The position numbers and the translations under genes were made by a program. Positions 18,961-31,379 of a stretch of DNA of 36,527 bases are shown piece after piece. The notes beneath the pieces are model-generated. The model was not told where the DNA came from and ran no database searches. It saw only the letters and a program-made list of their open reading frames with translations. This DNA comes from Gnetum montanum (taxonomy: Eukaryota > Streptophyta > Gnetopsida > Gnetales > Gnetaceae), in NCBI GenBank assembly GCA_015680685.1, contig MNCI01013914.1:1-36527 (forward strand), written 5' to 3'. Numbering within the stretch: position 1 is the first letter of the stretch; each line of letters opens with the position of its first letter.

Positions 18961-20664
18961 ATATTTTTGTAGTGGTTGATTGTCCTTGATTGCTACAATG
19001 GGATCCTTAGCAATCTCACATAATCGATCATGCCTCTTTCGAGCATTCTTAATCATTTTCTTATACTACATACAATCATTCTTGAGCAATTGGTCAAGGA
19101 GCTTAGATAGTTTTAAAGGAAAATTTGGGTATTCTGGCCAATCCATTTTCTCAAAGTTAGGCCTTTATTTATTACAAGTAGTGGCCCATGATGTTGAAGG
19201 TTGAGTGGTTATGGTAGTGTCCTTCATTTGATTCATCTTTGGCACCAATGTAGTTCTTACTTCTTTGGCTACAATGGCCATGGGTATATCATTTTTGCTT
19301 CATTCTATTCCTATCCTTTTTTGTGTACTAGTTCTTGTACATTGTATAGGCTAGGTCACCACTAGCATCAGTAGCATCTTCTATGTTCTTTGTTTGAGAG
19401 AATGCTTGGCTAAGGGACCATGGGTCTAAGTAATAGAGTTTAGGCTTGATAAAGTTGTTGACTTTCCCCTTTGAAAATGTTAAGAAGGTATGTATCAGCT
19501 ATGGTCTCAAGAATCTCATTAAGGGGTGTATTACATCATTGAATGAACTTCTAGATAAGTTCAAGATTCCCTTGCTTGATCTTCATTAGTTGATCATGGA
19601 TTGTGTTAGATCTTAATGTATACTTGAAACAATTGATGAATTATGAAATCAAGTCCTCTCATGAGGCAATGGATCCTCTAGGCAATGCACAGTATCAATC
19701 TAAGGCTTTCTTAGTAAGAGACATAGGGAAGATGCACATGATAGAATGAGGCAAAAATTGTAATAATAAGCACTTAGAAAAGAAGGTAGTTAGGTGTGCG
19801 TTGGGATCATTCTTGTCATTGTATTTGGTGAATTGTGAAATTGGGATGCCCGAAGGAAGAGTGATTTGGGGGACAATAGGACTAATGGGTTCATCTTAGT
19901 AAAAGTCCATTATTTTGACCATATACATGGTAGAAAATTTGAGCTTAAATAGCTTATTGATAAGGTCTTGGATCATTTGGAAGGCTTTATCCAATCCTTG
20001 GAACAATCTAGTGGGCTATGGGCTTTATATGAATGACTAGGGAAGGAGTTGGAAGGTTTGAGGTCATGCTATGGGTAATGGAAATGATGGAACAGGCTGG
20101 GTGATCATGGACATAGGGGGTTGAAAAATGAGAAGGAATTTTGCATTATAACTTAAGGGATAAATGGGAGAAAGGAAGTATGAGATGCCTATGTAGTTTG
20201 GAATCTTGATGAGGGGTCCACTAGGATATAGAAGGGATGGAATGTGATAAACACCAAAAGGTTTAGTCATGCAAAGAAATTTTATGTTGTAGAGGGCATG
20301 GATGAGAACAAGGAGGCTAATTCAAGCATAGGCTAAGTTTGATTTTTGGCAATAATGGGTGTTGATCCAAACATGTTGGGATGAATAGGAGAAGAGAAAG
20401 GTTCAAGAACTTATCCCACAGATGACATAGGAGAAGCAAAACTAGAAATAATTGTTTGAGGAGTCAATTTTTAGAAGAGAGTTCTAATAAAAGTATCTAG
20501 TTCTTGTTCAACTTTAAATTCATCTTGATCCTCTTGATGTCCATTTGAACTAATCTCCTCACTCCACTCATCAACATCTATGAGTTGTATTAACATATGT
20601 GCGTAGAAGTTGGTCAAAGGAATTTTGTCATAGGATGATGAGATGTATTCTTTTTCATCCAGAT
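18961..20664 (-). pseudogene. gag (capsid region) of element A
   Basis: The clearest block is 19570-19705: RKALD, YCALPRGSIASWEDLISQF, then NCFKYTLRSN and LMKIKQGNLELI. This is the retrotransposon gag signature in which an aromatic and 'LP.GSI.SW..L...F' segment precedes 'L..IKQG'. Upstream, the minus frames 20064-20270 (Pro/Ile/Ser-rich) and 20471-20698 (LDEKEYISSSYDKIPLTNF, DVDEWSEEISSNG) look like the N-terminal part. The last frame's first codons belong to the adjoining solo LTR, so its apparent ATG is not the true start. Stops and shifts occur throughout. Confidence 0.75.
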
Positions 20665-21545
20665 TGATGAGCAATGAGGTACCCCTACACCCAACCATAT
20701 GAATTACAAGTATTCATGCATAATCCAATCATATTCCATGGATGGAACTAGTTGTGGCATCCAAATCATTATGCCTTGATTGTAGTTTGCTATCTTCCCA
20801 CTTGGACTAGTGGTAGCTTTGTCACGTATGGTTTAGTCCAGATTGAGGCATATGATTTTTATTATTTTATATTTTATTTTTCTACAATTAATAATAGGTT
20901 GAGACTTAATTTGTAATCAATTCAACTAATCTAAGTGCTAATTAATAATCAACTACCTTAACATAAGTATCCTGTGGACATCTTGAACACATATAACACT
21001 ACTAGGTTCCAAACGTTAAGCGTTGTTGGGAATATCAAGAGTCATACACATGCTTGAAGTGATCATAATTATGTGCTTAATTAATTAACATGCATGAAAA
21101 TGTAAATATTAACTAAGTACATGAAAATTAAATTGCATGTAAAGTAAATCTAATATAAGTCAAAGTGATACAATGAATAATAATCAATCTTGATATTATT
21201 ATCATTCATGGAATATGTCTAGGTACATTACTAGTTGAATAAGACTTTGTACAATTGACTTAGATGCATTCTATTAGCCCTCACTAACTATTCTCTAAGA
21301 TTACAATATAAAACTGCAAGAATTCGGGTACTCTATTGACAAAACTATGAAAAACTAATGTAAAACTAACTTAAAATGGAAGCCCAGGTGCTATATTTAT
21401 AGGCTAGAGTATATACCCCAAAGTTGGATACTCGATATTGTGGCCAAGCCCCAATGTTGCACTCCCAATGTCAAAGCAGAAAGAAAACAACAATTCATTA
21501 AATGTCAAGGCTTCAATGTCAAGGCCAGGAAAATCATGACTCATC
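20665..21545 (-). repeat. Solo LTR of the D/F/G family inside element A's gag
   Basis: The 881-bp segment begins TGATGAGCAATGAGGTACCCC and ends GACTCATCA on the plus strand, the family termini in minus orientation. GGTACCCCTACACYCAACCATA and the GTCACGTATGGTTTAGTC block match F and G closely. Neither a primer site nor the family polypurine tract adjoins it, so it is a solo LTR rather than an element edge. TATAAATA lies at 21394-21401 (minus). The five flanking bases (CAGAT left, CTAGT right) do not form a clean duplication. Confidence 0.75.
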
Positions 21546-21780
21546 ACTAGTGTATAATTTTGAATTGATGCTTAGCATTAGACTTGAAACTCAGTATGAG
21601 GAGCCTGGCTTGTATTTTAGTGCAGAGAAAGTTATAAAATTCCTTATTGATTACTGCAAATTCTAGGTTCTTATCCCTTTACCTTAGAAATTCTCTACAC
21701 TCAATGATCACTGGGTACTTTGGGTCATACACATAGACTTCATCCTAGTTTGGGGCCATGTAAGTAAGGTTGAGTGGAAA
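21546..21780 (-). pseudogene. Possible N-terminal gag of element A
   Basis: On the minus strand a largely open frame reads DEVYVYDPKYPVIIECREFL, with RDKNLEFAVINKEFYNFLC further on. It lies directly beyond the solo LTR and upstream of the gag trace, so it is a candidate for the true start of A's gag. I do not recognise a domain in it, and the frame across the LTR is not demonstrated. Confidence 0.4.
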
Positions 21781-23560
21781 TATGATTGACCTACGAAAAG
21801 GCATTAACTAAGGATTGAACTAAGTTATGAATTAAAAGTTTCAGTAGGTGAAACTACTAAACATATAAAAGATTTTATCTATAGAATATGGTAGAAACTA
21901 CAACTATAAGAGCAATGCAGATGGTAGTGGCAACGCTGTACACTACACTAGTAAAAATTAAATGATTAATTTTTAAAAAATTTTATGCCTTAGAATGTAG
22001 GGATTAAGAGCTACATTAAAAGTGGTTTTTGGAAATGTTCTAGGAAATTCTTCAATTTTACATTGGGCTTGGGTGACTACCTAACCATAGCTTACAATGT
22101 AAAAAAAAATATGTTATGCTTTTAAGAGAAGCCCAAAAGGAAAATTTTGAAAAGTTACAGGTGAAAGATGATAATGGATTAATGGAAAATACAGTAGCCA
22201 ATAGAGAATCTCAAAAGCAAATTTTACAAAATGGAAAATGTAGGTTGTTATGATTTTTACATTGGGCTTTAAAAATTCTAGTACTTGTTATGAGAATTGT
22301 AGGGTATCCAAACCTATTGTAATTTATACATTGGGTTGGAAGAAGCCTAGCAGTTAGTGTAAAAATAACAAATTACCAAAAGGCTATAATTTTTATGTTG
22401 TTTTTTAAAAAAAAAAACCAAAAATAAGTTTTCAAAGTTGAATAAGAGGTCAAAACAAGTTGCAAGATAGTGTTGGTTTTAGTAAAAATGCTAATCAAAA
22501 TTGTAGAGTGGTAAGGTTGTGCTGGCTTTGGGAAGAAACCCAAGGTCAAATTTGAAAATATTTTCTCAAATGTAGGCATACAATGATTAAAATCAATGAA
22601 TGGGTAAATGCAAAGTAGGATTGGATTAAGAATTTTGGTATAGGCCCTCCTTCTAGCCCTAGAAACTATAATGCCTAAAAAGTTCAATGCTAGAAAGCTG
22701 AAGATCTCAAGATGAAATAGTTTGACTTCAAATCCAATGGGCCTCAAGAAAAGGATCTAAACACCCTAGATAGTCTTGTCAATCACCTAGGAACTTATGC
22801 TTTGTTAAAAATATGATTAAATGAAATGGAAAATGTAGATCTAAATGCAAAGAAATAGAAAATAAATTTGCACTAAACAAATAAATTGTAGCTTTTTATT
22901 AAAATAATGCAATTATTTATAGGAAAAAGTTTCAGAATAGTATAGATTTATGTGCTTTGAATGCATAGAAAGCCAAATGGAGGATGCTTAAAGCCCAATT
23001 CAGCCAACAAGATGTGTTTTGTAGTCAACTTTGTTCTTTGATAGTTCCAAGTTTCAACTCTTGAAGCTCGCCACTAGTTTCTTTATCACTAGATCTACAT
23101 TATAAATGGAAGAATGATTATGAAATTCTAGTTAATCTACATTGCTCTTAATGTCTCTTTGTTCAGCCTAAATGAAAATTGCCAACAAGTCCTTTCAATG
23201 TGATAAACTTTAGTTTAAATAGATTGTTTGGTGATTGATTCATTACTACATATCTTTGCCATAATTACTGATTACTGTAAATTTTTGGTGTGCGTAGATC
23301 ATCCCTTGGATGTGTATTTATTAAATTTGTAAATTTTCATTCCTTTTATGCTAGCTTCATTTCTATGTAGCGTAAAAATTCAATGCCTAAATTTTATATA
23401 CAAACTACAAGTGATCCTTACATAAAAACTGAAACCCAAATTTTATACGTTGGTTGCAGGTCACCCCAGAATAAAAATTAAAACCTAAATTTTATATGTT
23501 GGCTATAGGTGGCCCCAGTGTAAAAATTATCTTGGCCAATGTACAAGATGAAAAGATCCA
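21781..23560 (-). repeat. Non-coding leader-like region with ACATTGGG / CCAATGT motifs
   Basis: No convincing gene. TTTTACATTGGG-type motifs lie at about 22057, 22255 and 22323, and inverted ones at about 22092 and 22355. Many are the reverse complement of the motif in element B's leader. A 49-bp tandem array closes the region. The open frame 22373-22747 (minus) crosses an A-rich run and shows no motif, so I leave it uncalled. Confidence 0.45.
23337..23532. repeat. 49-bp imperfect tandem array, three to four units
   Basis: Units start at 23386 (CCTAAATTTTATATAC), 23435 (CCCAAATTTTATACG) and 23484 (CCTAAATTTTATATG), each with a RTAAAAAYT motif near its end. A weaker unit precedes them at about 23337. 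The spacing is exactly 49 bp in both clear intervals. Confidence 0.8.
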
Positions 23561-23930
23561 AAATTTGATGATTTGTAAGGCATTTTCATCCTTCCCAAGC
23601 CTATATACATGCAAAATATGGCTTTCCCTACCTAGATGAGGCATTCACAACTTATGATGCATTTTTTACCTTTCATAAGCTAAGACTTATGAACTACAAA
23701 TTTTACACTTTACAATAAAAATTCTACCTCAAATTCTACTGTTGAAGGTTGCAATGCCAAGTATTGGCCAAAATAATGCAATTATCTTTACCATTATTTT
23801 CTACTAAATTACAAGTGACTTTGATCATGAGCTTCAAAATGGATTTTCTTTGTGGTGTTTTAATAATTGCATGAAAAGGATATGAATTAGATACATTCAC
23901 AACAAGACACAGCTATTTTTCTCAATCATT

Positions 23931-24002
23931 GGGAGTTCTTATTAAAATCAATATAACTATGTTGTTGGGAGTTCTTATTAAAATCAATATAACTATGTTG
24001 TT
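23931..24002. repeat. Perfect 36-bp tandem duplication
   Basis: GGGAGTTCTTATTAAAATCA and the following 16 bases occur twice back to back without a difference. The perfect match in an otherwise decayed area means the duplication is recent, or an assembly error. Confidence 0.9.
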
Positions 24003-24019
24003 AAGACATTGTGAAGAAA

Positions 24020-24190
24020 TAATGAATAAAATTGTATATCCAAAGAATCCAAAGAATTTTTAAATAAGAAATTAGACATAAGAAACATAGCTTTATAATT
24101 ACCACAAAAAAATGGTGCATTAGAAAGAATAAATAAACTTCTTGTTAATATGATTAAATTATTATTAATATACAAGTAGCTAACTACTTA
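24020..24190 (+). pseudogene. Ty1/copia integrase fragment
   Basis: The plus strand reads SKESKEFLNKKLDIRNIAL, a stop, then LPQKNGALERINKLLVNMIK. This corresponds to the copia integrase block around the catalytic glutamate, where 'PQQNGVAERKNR' is the family pattern; the Glu is present in ALERIN. Only about 55 codons remain. No copia RT or protease is visible nearby, so it is an isolated scrap. The opposite-strand ORF at 23993-24175 is its shadow. Confidence 0.7.
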
Positions 24191-24600
24191 TTTAAGGAAA
24201 TAACCACTTGACAATAATTAAAACATAATATATAATAGGTTATTCATAGTAATTGAATCATATAAGTTGTATTAATAATAAAATAATATATACTGATCAT
24301 GATATAAATATTTTTCATATTTATTCATTTTATTATTTTCTTACTTATTTGTAAATATAATACATCTACATATTCAAAAATCATCTATAATTGTCAATGA
24401 GAGGTGGCTTAAGTTATTAGCTCATTTTCTAACAAGGAATTTGCAAGTAAGAGATTTTCAATTTGAATTATACTTGAGGCACTATTATATACCTTTATAA
24501 CTCTTCTAAAGTATCATGTTAGCTATATGTCTTAGGTTGTACTTATAGTAAAATTATTTCAGTTTCCAACACCCCCCTTGATGAACACTTTTTTTAATCA
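24191..24600 (-). repeat. AT-rich stretch ending in a possible copia LTR edge
   Basis: At 24571 the minus strand reads ATCAAGGGGGG followed by TGTTGGAAACTG. A purine run next to TGTTGGAAA is what the 3' LTR start of a minus-strand copia element looks like. The other LTR end was not found, and no copia pol lies upstream, so this is a candidate only. The remainder is AT-rich without a gene. Confidence 0.4.
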
Positions 24601-25062
24601 TCCATGCAACATCATAGCTCATTATATGATGTTGTAGATATGATATAGTGGACCATGGTCATGCCTATAAATACAAGGCCACTATCATGTCAAAAAAGAA
24701 ATTTTTGTACCAAAACTCTCCAAAATTCTTATAGTTTTTTTCCCCAATACTTGGTAGAAAATACCATCTAGAGAGACTTGTAAGTCTACATGTTCAAATA
24801 CAGAGACTTACTAGGCTACATTATCTTACCACTAGAATGCTCAACACTATCTATGCTTTCATAAGCCCTACTAACATCAAATCTTGATCATACACATGAA
24901 AGATATTAAGTTACCATGAACATGAATAGGCTATACCATCTAACATAGGCTCAAGCAAGAAGGGATGCTATTATGGTGGTAACATATAAACAAGAGAAAG
25001 AAAAGATGACATCTCAAATGGTTATCCTTACAAAGAAATAATATGTTATAGAAAAAGCTAAA
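24601..25062 (+). promoter_or_regulatory. Leader of gag copy E with a TATA-like site
   Basis: GCCTATAAATACAAGG holds TATAAATA at 24666-24673, in the same GCCTATAAATA context as D's LTR, about 400 bp before the gag trace. It could be a decayed LTR promoter of E. No LTR end or primer site is visible here. Otherwise I see nothing. Confidence 0.35.
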
Positions 25063-26935
25063 ATGTCTTATAATACTCATAGATCCAATTTTCAATCACC
25101 TATTATATGCACTAAAGATCATGTGAAGACAAAGTTACATTTAGCTCTTGTAAAAAACCTTAGAAGATATGAGGTAGATTCTAGATTTAAAAGGAATTCA
25201 AGGAATAATATCTCAAAGAAAATCATATGGGATGAATCAAGAAGTCATTGAAGGAGAATAAGCTAGCACTAATCTCCAACTTTCCTATTCTCTTCATCAT
25301 ACTCATCAACAACTCTAACAAGGAAGAACAAAGATCAAGAGATTATGATAGGGAAAGAGGAAGAGACCATGAGAGACATACCCACAAGAGAAGACATCTT
25401 GATGATGAAGAAGATACAAAAAGGAAAATTAGGCATGAGAGAAGAAAATACTATGAGAATATAAAGGGTCATTACTACAACAATGCATATGAACCTAAAT
25501 ATTATAAATAATTCCTACTATCCACCCTAAGCATGATCAACATTAGAAAAGTAGTGTACATATCTACTATGCATTTAAGAAATAGTCATGTCAAGAAACT
25601 TGACATGAATAATATTTCTAAGTTTGAAGAAGAATATATTGTAGATCCACAAAATTACCTTCAAGATTTCCATGATGTCTACACCATAAAAAATATAGAG
25701 AATGAATTGAAAAAATTAAAGTTGTATCCTAGATTACACATAAAGGAAGTAGAAATCTAATACATATCTTTAGAACCAGAATCAATCAAAAGAAAGAGTA
25801 CCATGCTAGAGCTCTTCAATGTCAAATATTAGCCTTATTCTAGAGTGTTAGATCTATGAAATAAAGGGACACATGAATCCCTTGATGCAATAATGAGTAG
25901 ATAATATTCACTATAATATAGATGTTAATGCCATCAATCTTCATAGAGGGAACAACTATGGCATATCATCTATGAGTTAAGGAATAAAAAAAGAGAGATC
26001 CTTGGAGTATATGTCCAAGGAAGATTATCAAATATGACAACTTATCAAATTTAAAGGTTACTAGATCAAGTGGAAAAGGAAGAAGGAGAATTACATAAAA
26101 GAGAATAAACTAAAGAACACAATAGAGACCTTGCTATCAAGAAGAGAGATGTGAGGGTTTATGAGACATAAAAAGAAGAAACACTAGAAGAAATGATCTA
26201 ATAAAAGACTTTGCCTATTCATAAATCAATAAATGATATTATAATAAAGGTAGAGGAAATGTGGAATTCTATGGATGAAATGGTTTAACAACACTTAAGA
26301 TAGTATAGGAGAAAATTAAACAAGTGTTCTACAAAATAAGAACAAGGAAAAGAATCAAGATAACAAATGTGATAATTATAAAAATAAAGAAAAATTTGTT
26401 GTAGTAGAGGAGGTTATGAACTCAATTTTTAAAGATGAAAATGATTGCAAGATGTATCAATATGAATATCCTAAGTGATTTTGTCCTATTATGGTTCACT
26501 TGTAAGAGTTCAAGGCACACATACTTAACCTCAAATTTGTTAAAAGAAAAATGCCTAGATGATTATCTTATCCATAGAGTAATTCAATGTAGTTCTATCA
26601 ATAATCATATTATATAAGAGGGGCTTATTCTCAACAACAAGAGTAGTACCAATAATAGTGGCAGGAACTAGAATCATGAGGGATGACACTACCAAGACAA
26701 CAGTATCCATATCAATAACTAGATCCTTACAAATATTATGTACAACATCCTATATCCCTAGGCAATACTCCTATTCATGATTTTTCTCACTACTATTTAG
26801 ATGAATATGAAAAACCTACAACCCCACATACAAAATCAGAAAATTATGTATCTTAACTAATATTCGATCACTCTTATCAAGCATCCAATCCAAAGAACTA
26901 TTGGTGATCATTTGGGATTGCCAACATTTACTTCA
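25063..26935 (+). pseudogene. gag of element E (plus-strand copy of D's family)
   Basis: Parallel to D's gag block by block. The open frame 25248-25511 has an Arg/Asp/Glu/His-rich segment (RSRDYDRERGRDHERH), the counterpart of D's GRDCRREGSRH region. The frame 25533-25760 reads LDMNNISKFEEEYIVDP, NYLQDFHD and KIKNIEN-like residues, clearly homologous to D. LEPESIKRKSTMLELFN follows. Near 26445-26545 the cysteine motif reads CKMYQYEYPK, stop, FCP, then EFKAHILNLKF. A gag tail similar to D's PQSWG/Tyr-rich region reaches about 26830. No protease or RT follows, so E is a truncated copy. Confidence 0.75.
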
Positions 26936-28440
26936 ATCTCGTGATTGGGATCACACAAAATGAAGGTGTTTCTTCAAAATTGAGTTTAGGTGTTTGCTAG
27001 TTTTTGGAAATGCCAAGGTCTAGATACGTCTAAATAAACTTGATGGCAATAGAGTGAACTAAGAAAAAATGTATGTTTACTATTATGAATGTTGAAATGC
27101 TTGGGTTTGTGTATGAAACTATAACTAGCTATTATAACAGAAATTTAGCTTACCTTTGAAGTCACTTAGTCTATATAGTCTCTATAGTATGTTGCTTAAA
27201 AAAAAATTTCACCAAAATGCTTAAGCAAAATTCTATAGAAATCTAGTCCTATTTTTTTAAAGAGAAAGATCCACAAGAAAATTAGAAATAGAGCAAGATT
27301 CAATAAATTTAAAAAGAGAAGAAGAAAGAAATAAGATAAGTGAGATAACCTGAATATGAGGAAACACTTTGAAATAAAGCTATTCCAATTCAAACCAAAG
27401 TGTTACAAACTATCCATACTCTCTAAGCTCAACAAGCAATTTCATAAAAGAAAATCCTATTAAGCTACCAAAATGCTTTGTAAAAGAAAAAAATTACAAG
27501 CTATTATATCGCTAGTTAATGTTTTCAAGAATTGCAATAATAGAGCTATTAGAAAAGGTATAAAAATCAAGATTTAATATGAAGGAAGAACTTTAAAATT
27601 ACAGCTATTTCAAGTCAGCTTAAAATATCAAAGATTTTCTAGACACTTTATACTCAAACAAGCAATTTCATAAAGACATTACTATTAAATTGCTCAAGAT
27701 TCTCTTCAAAAGACAACATAAACTCTTACATGGAAAAAAATTAGAAGTCTAAAACTACATGAATATAGAGCCATAAGAGAAATTGGAAAATCCCAAAATT
27801 AAATGCCAAACATAGTACTATCTAAACTATTAGCTAAGAAATTAAGACAAAATAAGAAGAAAAGAACTCACAAGATTTAAATAAAGTAGCTGAATTAATG
27901 ATGCAATAAGAAAATTATTCTTACAAGTAATCTTTAATACTTCTTTCAAGTTTCTTTCTCCCATTTCATTCTACCCTTAATTTTCTTTTCATAGTGGCTT
28001 CTTGGTAGTTACAACATCATGGAAAATTAAAATTAGTTACAACCAGTATGAGAATTTATTTACAACTACCATAGAAATTATATGCTACAGTTGCCAAGTG
28101 TCCTATTCAATAGTTATAACATCATGAAAAATTAAAATTAGTTACAACACTATGAGAATTTAGTTACAACTACCATAGAAATTAAATGTTTTAGTTACCA
28201 AGTGTCTTGTTCATATAGGACATTGGATAACTATCCTACAAACTTCACATTTTGAGCTCCTTGAATTCCCTTAAGATAGCATGGTTCATTGAATTTAGTT
28301 TTAAAGATATTTAATTTCTAACCACTGAGTAACTTCTTGTAACAACATGTTTTTTAATGATTTGATTCAATGCACCAAGCCCCATGTGCTCTTTAATGAG
28401 GTTGGAATATGGCCTCATGAACAAGCTCCATGTGTTGACC
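26936..28440. repeat. AT-rich non-coding stretch with two tandem repeats
   Basis: No gene seen. Around AACAAGCAATTTCATAAA, a unit at 27361-27586 is repeated from 27587 (period 226 bp), with a weaker match upstream near 27211. At 28006 and 28111 two copies of a 105-bp unit start TAGTTAYAACATCATG and stay similar to about 28215. The origin is unknown; it may be the 3' or LTR sequence of another element. Confidence 0.65.
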
Positions 28441-29120
28441 TAGTGAGGTGTTGAAGTGGTGATGATGATGTGGTGTTGTGCTGATGTGGAAAAGCTAGTT
28501 CATCAAACAAAATTCTAACCTCAAAAAATGGTTCTACATGCTACTATGCCACAGTGCTGATTTCACTAATTCTAGCATGATTGAGTAAGTTTATAGAGCC
28601 TGAAATCGCCCTCACGAACTAGCCCTACAAGCTAAGATGGTGCTTTGCTAATATCACTCATAATATCATGTAGATATGGAAGAGGTAGTGGGACTCATCA
28701 AGATGAAAAATGGTGTTTCATATATATGCTAAGTGGAATTACTAATGTCATGTTGACTTGGAGCTATGGCAAAGTTGGTTTGTAGAGGAGAAATTTCACC
28801 GTTCAAACTGAGTCAATAAGCTGATATGGTGGGAAGCTGAAGTGGCAAGGTCATTGTGGCACTACTAAATTCATGTTGACATGGATAGAAGATGGCATGG
28901 TAGAGGTTGAAAAACTCATCTAGATAAAAAATGAGCTAAATCTAGATGTTGGTATGGTAACTTACCACATGGCAGAGTGGGTCTGTAGCAATGAAAATCA
29001 TTCTTATGAACAGGCTTGATAGCATGCTGATGTGAAAAGATAATATGGCATAAAAAATGAAGATGAACTTTTAAGCACCTAAATAGATGAATTTCATCTA
29101 GATGGGAATCCACAAATGCC
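28441..29120. repeat. Degenerate cluster of GCTGATGTGG / TGTTGACATGG motifs
   Basis: Variants recur irregularly at about 28480, 28551, 28748, 28817, 28871, 28943 and 29023, each in wording such as GCTGATRTGG or TGTTGACWTGG. This suggests an old tandem array whose period can no longer be read. The minus open frame 28916-29113 within it shows no domain. Confidence 0.4.
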
Positions 29121-30315
29121 CAAAAGCTCTTTATCAGACCAATCCCATAAAGCTTATGAAATGTATTTGATCCTTATTACATGCAATATTATAGCTTAGA
29201 CTTTTCATCATTTATCTAAATTTTCTGTACTCGAGCTTGATCAAAATTTCTTATGAGGTTAATGTATTTGTGCTAATCTATTCTTGAAGACATTACAATC
29301 ATAACACTCCTAATAAGCTAGATACATTAAGAGTGTCTTGTGAAGCTTCTTTTCCTTTCTTTTTTAAGGCTTAAATATCTTTTCTAAGCCTTCTCTACCT
29401 TTAGTATATTGGATCCTTATTATAAGAAGCTAATGGTAGGACTAAAAGCAAAATAAACTATAGCTAATGGGAGTGTTAGGTTTAAAGTGAGTGCAATGAA
29501 GCTTGTTTCTCATAGGGTTTTCCATGACTAAAATAATTTCTACTTCTAGTAGCCTTAGTATAGCTCATCTCATTCTTTTTGAAATTTTAGGACTTTAATT
29601 GAACAATAGCTTATGTGTTAGAGTCTAAAATGAACTGAAACTAAAGCTTTTGTTTTAAAGTAATTAGTTCATCTTACNCAGGCTTTATATGGTTGTAGCA
29701 CTGGAAGTAAATTATTACTAAAATGAAAGAAGAGCTTAAGACTGAAAGGAGATTCCATACTAAAATAAGAGAGGATTCCTACACTAAAGAGCTATGAAGG
29801 TATTAAATCTTGAATGGTAGTTTATGTTTCTTAAAGTATTTCCAAATGCCTATGGAACAATCTTGAAAAGATCTTTAGAATAATANTAGTGGAAAAAAGT
29901 AAATCTTTTTGGACAAAAATTTCCATCAAAGTTAAGGTTCGATGGTATAAAAACCTCATTCCTAAGAAACAATAACAAAAAATCCTACAAGTGCAAAAGC
30001 TACTCAGTAGAAGGAAAAAGAATGGTTAAAGTGACCCTCTTAGGAATCCTCCTATTATAGATTCTATCATTCTCAATTTCTAACATAATCCATGATTTTT
30101 TCTCTTCCATGTGTGTTTTATCAATGCTCCTACTTCTTTAATTAAGTAAGATTTTTCAAGAATAAAAGGCTCAAGTCAATATTTGTAAATTGCCTAAAAA
30201 TATCATTGTAATTTTGAAACCTTAATGATGTTACTCCTTGATAAGGATTCACTAGTTATGGATTTTTCATCCTATTAGGATTCCTTTTGATGGCTGAACA
30301 TTTATATTTCCTCTA
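29121..30315. other. Unassigned stretch, no feature seen
   Basis: AT-rich sequence without a persistent reading frame, terminal repeat or recognisable motif on either strand. Single undetermined bases occur at 29678 and 29886. Confidence 0.6.
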
Positions 30316-31191
30316 TGATGAGTGGTGAGGTACCCCTATACTCAACCATATGAATATGAGTGTTTTATCCATGATCCAGTCGAAATTTGTAGATAGGCTA
30401 GTTGTGGTATCTAGATAGTTACTTTTTGATCACAGTTTGTTATCTTCCCACCTAGACTAGTATATGCTTTGTCACATATGGTTTAGTCTAGATTGAGGTG
30501 TATGATGTGGTTTCTAATCTACTACTACTCCTAGAGGTAATGGAAAATAACTTTAATTAAGCTAGGAGAAAAAGGGAGAGAGAATCTGAGCTAGCCTAAG
30601 TGCAATGAGCATCCATTCCTTAATCATCTGTACACATATTGGACCTTGTGCACAACTACCATTGGGATTGTCAAGCGCATGGCCTAGGTATAGTACTAGG
30701 ATACCTAGTTGCATTTGAATGTTCATGATTAATTTGTACTCATTTTGCATTTAACAATAGGAATAGTAAATGATGGTAAATAAATATTAATTCAAAAAAT
30801 AACAAATAACAATAACAATTAAATAATTAAAACTAAGTGAATGCTACAATGATGGAGTAATCTTGATCTTTATTGCTAGTCATTTATGTGTCCAATTACA
30901 TCACACTTGAAAAAAGGTTCTGTACAATTACAAGCATCACACTGCGAGCATGCACTTGGGAAAATAGTTTAACTCCTATGGAAAAAAACTACAAGATCTT
31001 CACTACCACTTGAACAAAAGGTTCCTAAATGCGGTGGATGTGCACTTATTTATAGCTAAAGATAGACTCTGTGTAAATAAGGTTGCATTAACACATGGAT
31101 GGATGCATCAATGGGGCCACGTCAACATGGCTGCCTCGATAGGGCTCTATCTATGTGGTCTAGTTGACGCAATCTACTGGATGCTTCATCA
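30316..31191 (-). repeat. 3' LTR of element F (876 bp)
   Basis: Plus-strand ends TGATGAGTGGTGAGGTACCCC and GCTTCATCA. It aligns with G's LTR over most of its length except U3. TATAAATA at 31047-31054 and AATAAA at 30869-30874 are on the minus strand. One copy of the CTTGGTAA-type unit (30657-30674) is present where G has four. CpG sites seen in G are mostly TG or CA here. Confidence 0.88.
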
Positions 31192-31205
31192 TACCCCCAC
31201 GACTA
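31192..31205 (-). other. Polypurine tract of element F
   Basis: On the minus strand TAGTCGTGGGGGTA directly precedes the LTR start TGATGA. It differs from G's tract by one base. A decayed CTCGAGGACGAG motif lies just upstream (31214-31225, minus). Confidence 0.8.
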
Positions 31206-31379
31206 AATAACAACTCATCCTTGATTCAAAATAAATGAGAACAAGTGCAATTAAGTACATAGTGGATAGGTATGGGATTATTGACTACTAGGAATTTACT
31301 CATGCCACAATGTGGAATTAAAAAAAACCAAATTGGGACATGGACACAAAATTACAAGATTAGAAAATTGTGTTGGAAC

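Larger units (their letters stand above)
1..21780 (-). mobile_element. Element A: Tat-type Ty3/gypsy retrotransposon, split by element B
   Basis: In minus-strand order the pieces are gag, protease, [B insertion], RT, RNase H, archaeal-type RNase H, integrase. Gag and protease lie at 17482-20664, possibly from 21780; the rest lies at 1-3395. The protease frame runs into the pre-RT frame with no shift when B and one copy of a 5-bp duplication are ignored, so both halves are one element. No LTR of A itself is visible: its 3' end lies left of the window and its 5' end is lost or unrecognised right of 21780. Every domain is broken. Confidence 0.75.

Noticed and set aside
22373-22747. 124-codon minus-strand ORF
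   Set aside because: It spans an A-rich run and leader-type repeats, is rich in Phe/Leu/Lys as expected from base composition, and shows no motif.
30562-31210. ORFs at 30562-30750 (minus) and 31010-31210 (plus)
   Set aside because: They lie inside the LTR of element F, which is non-coding in the other family copies.
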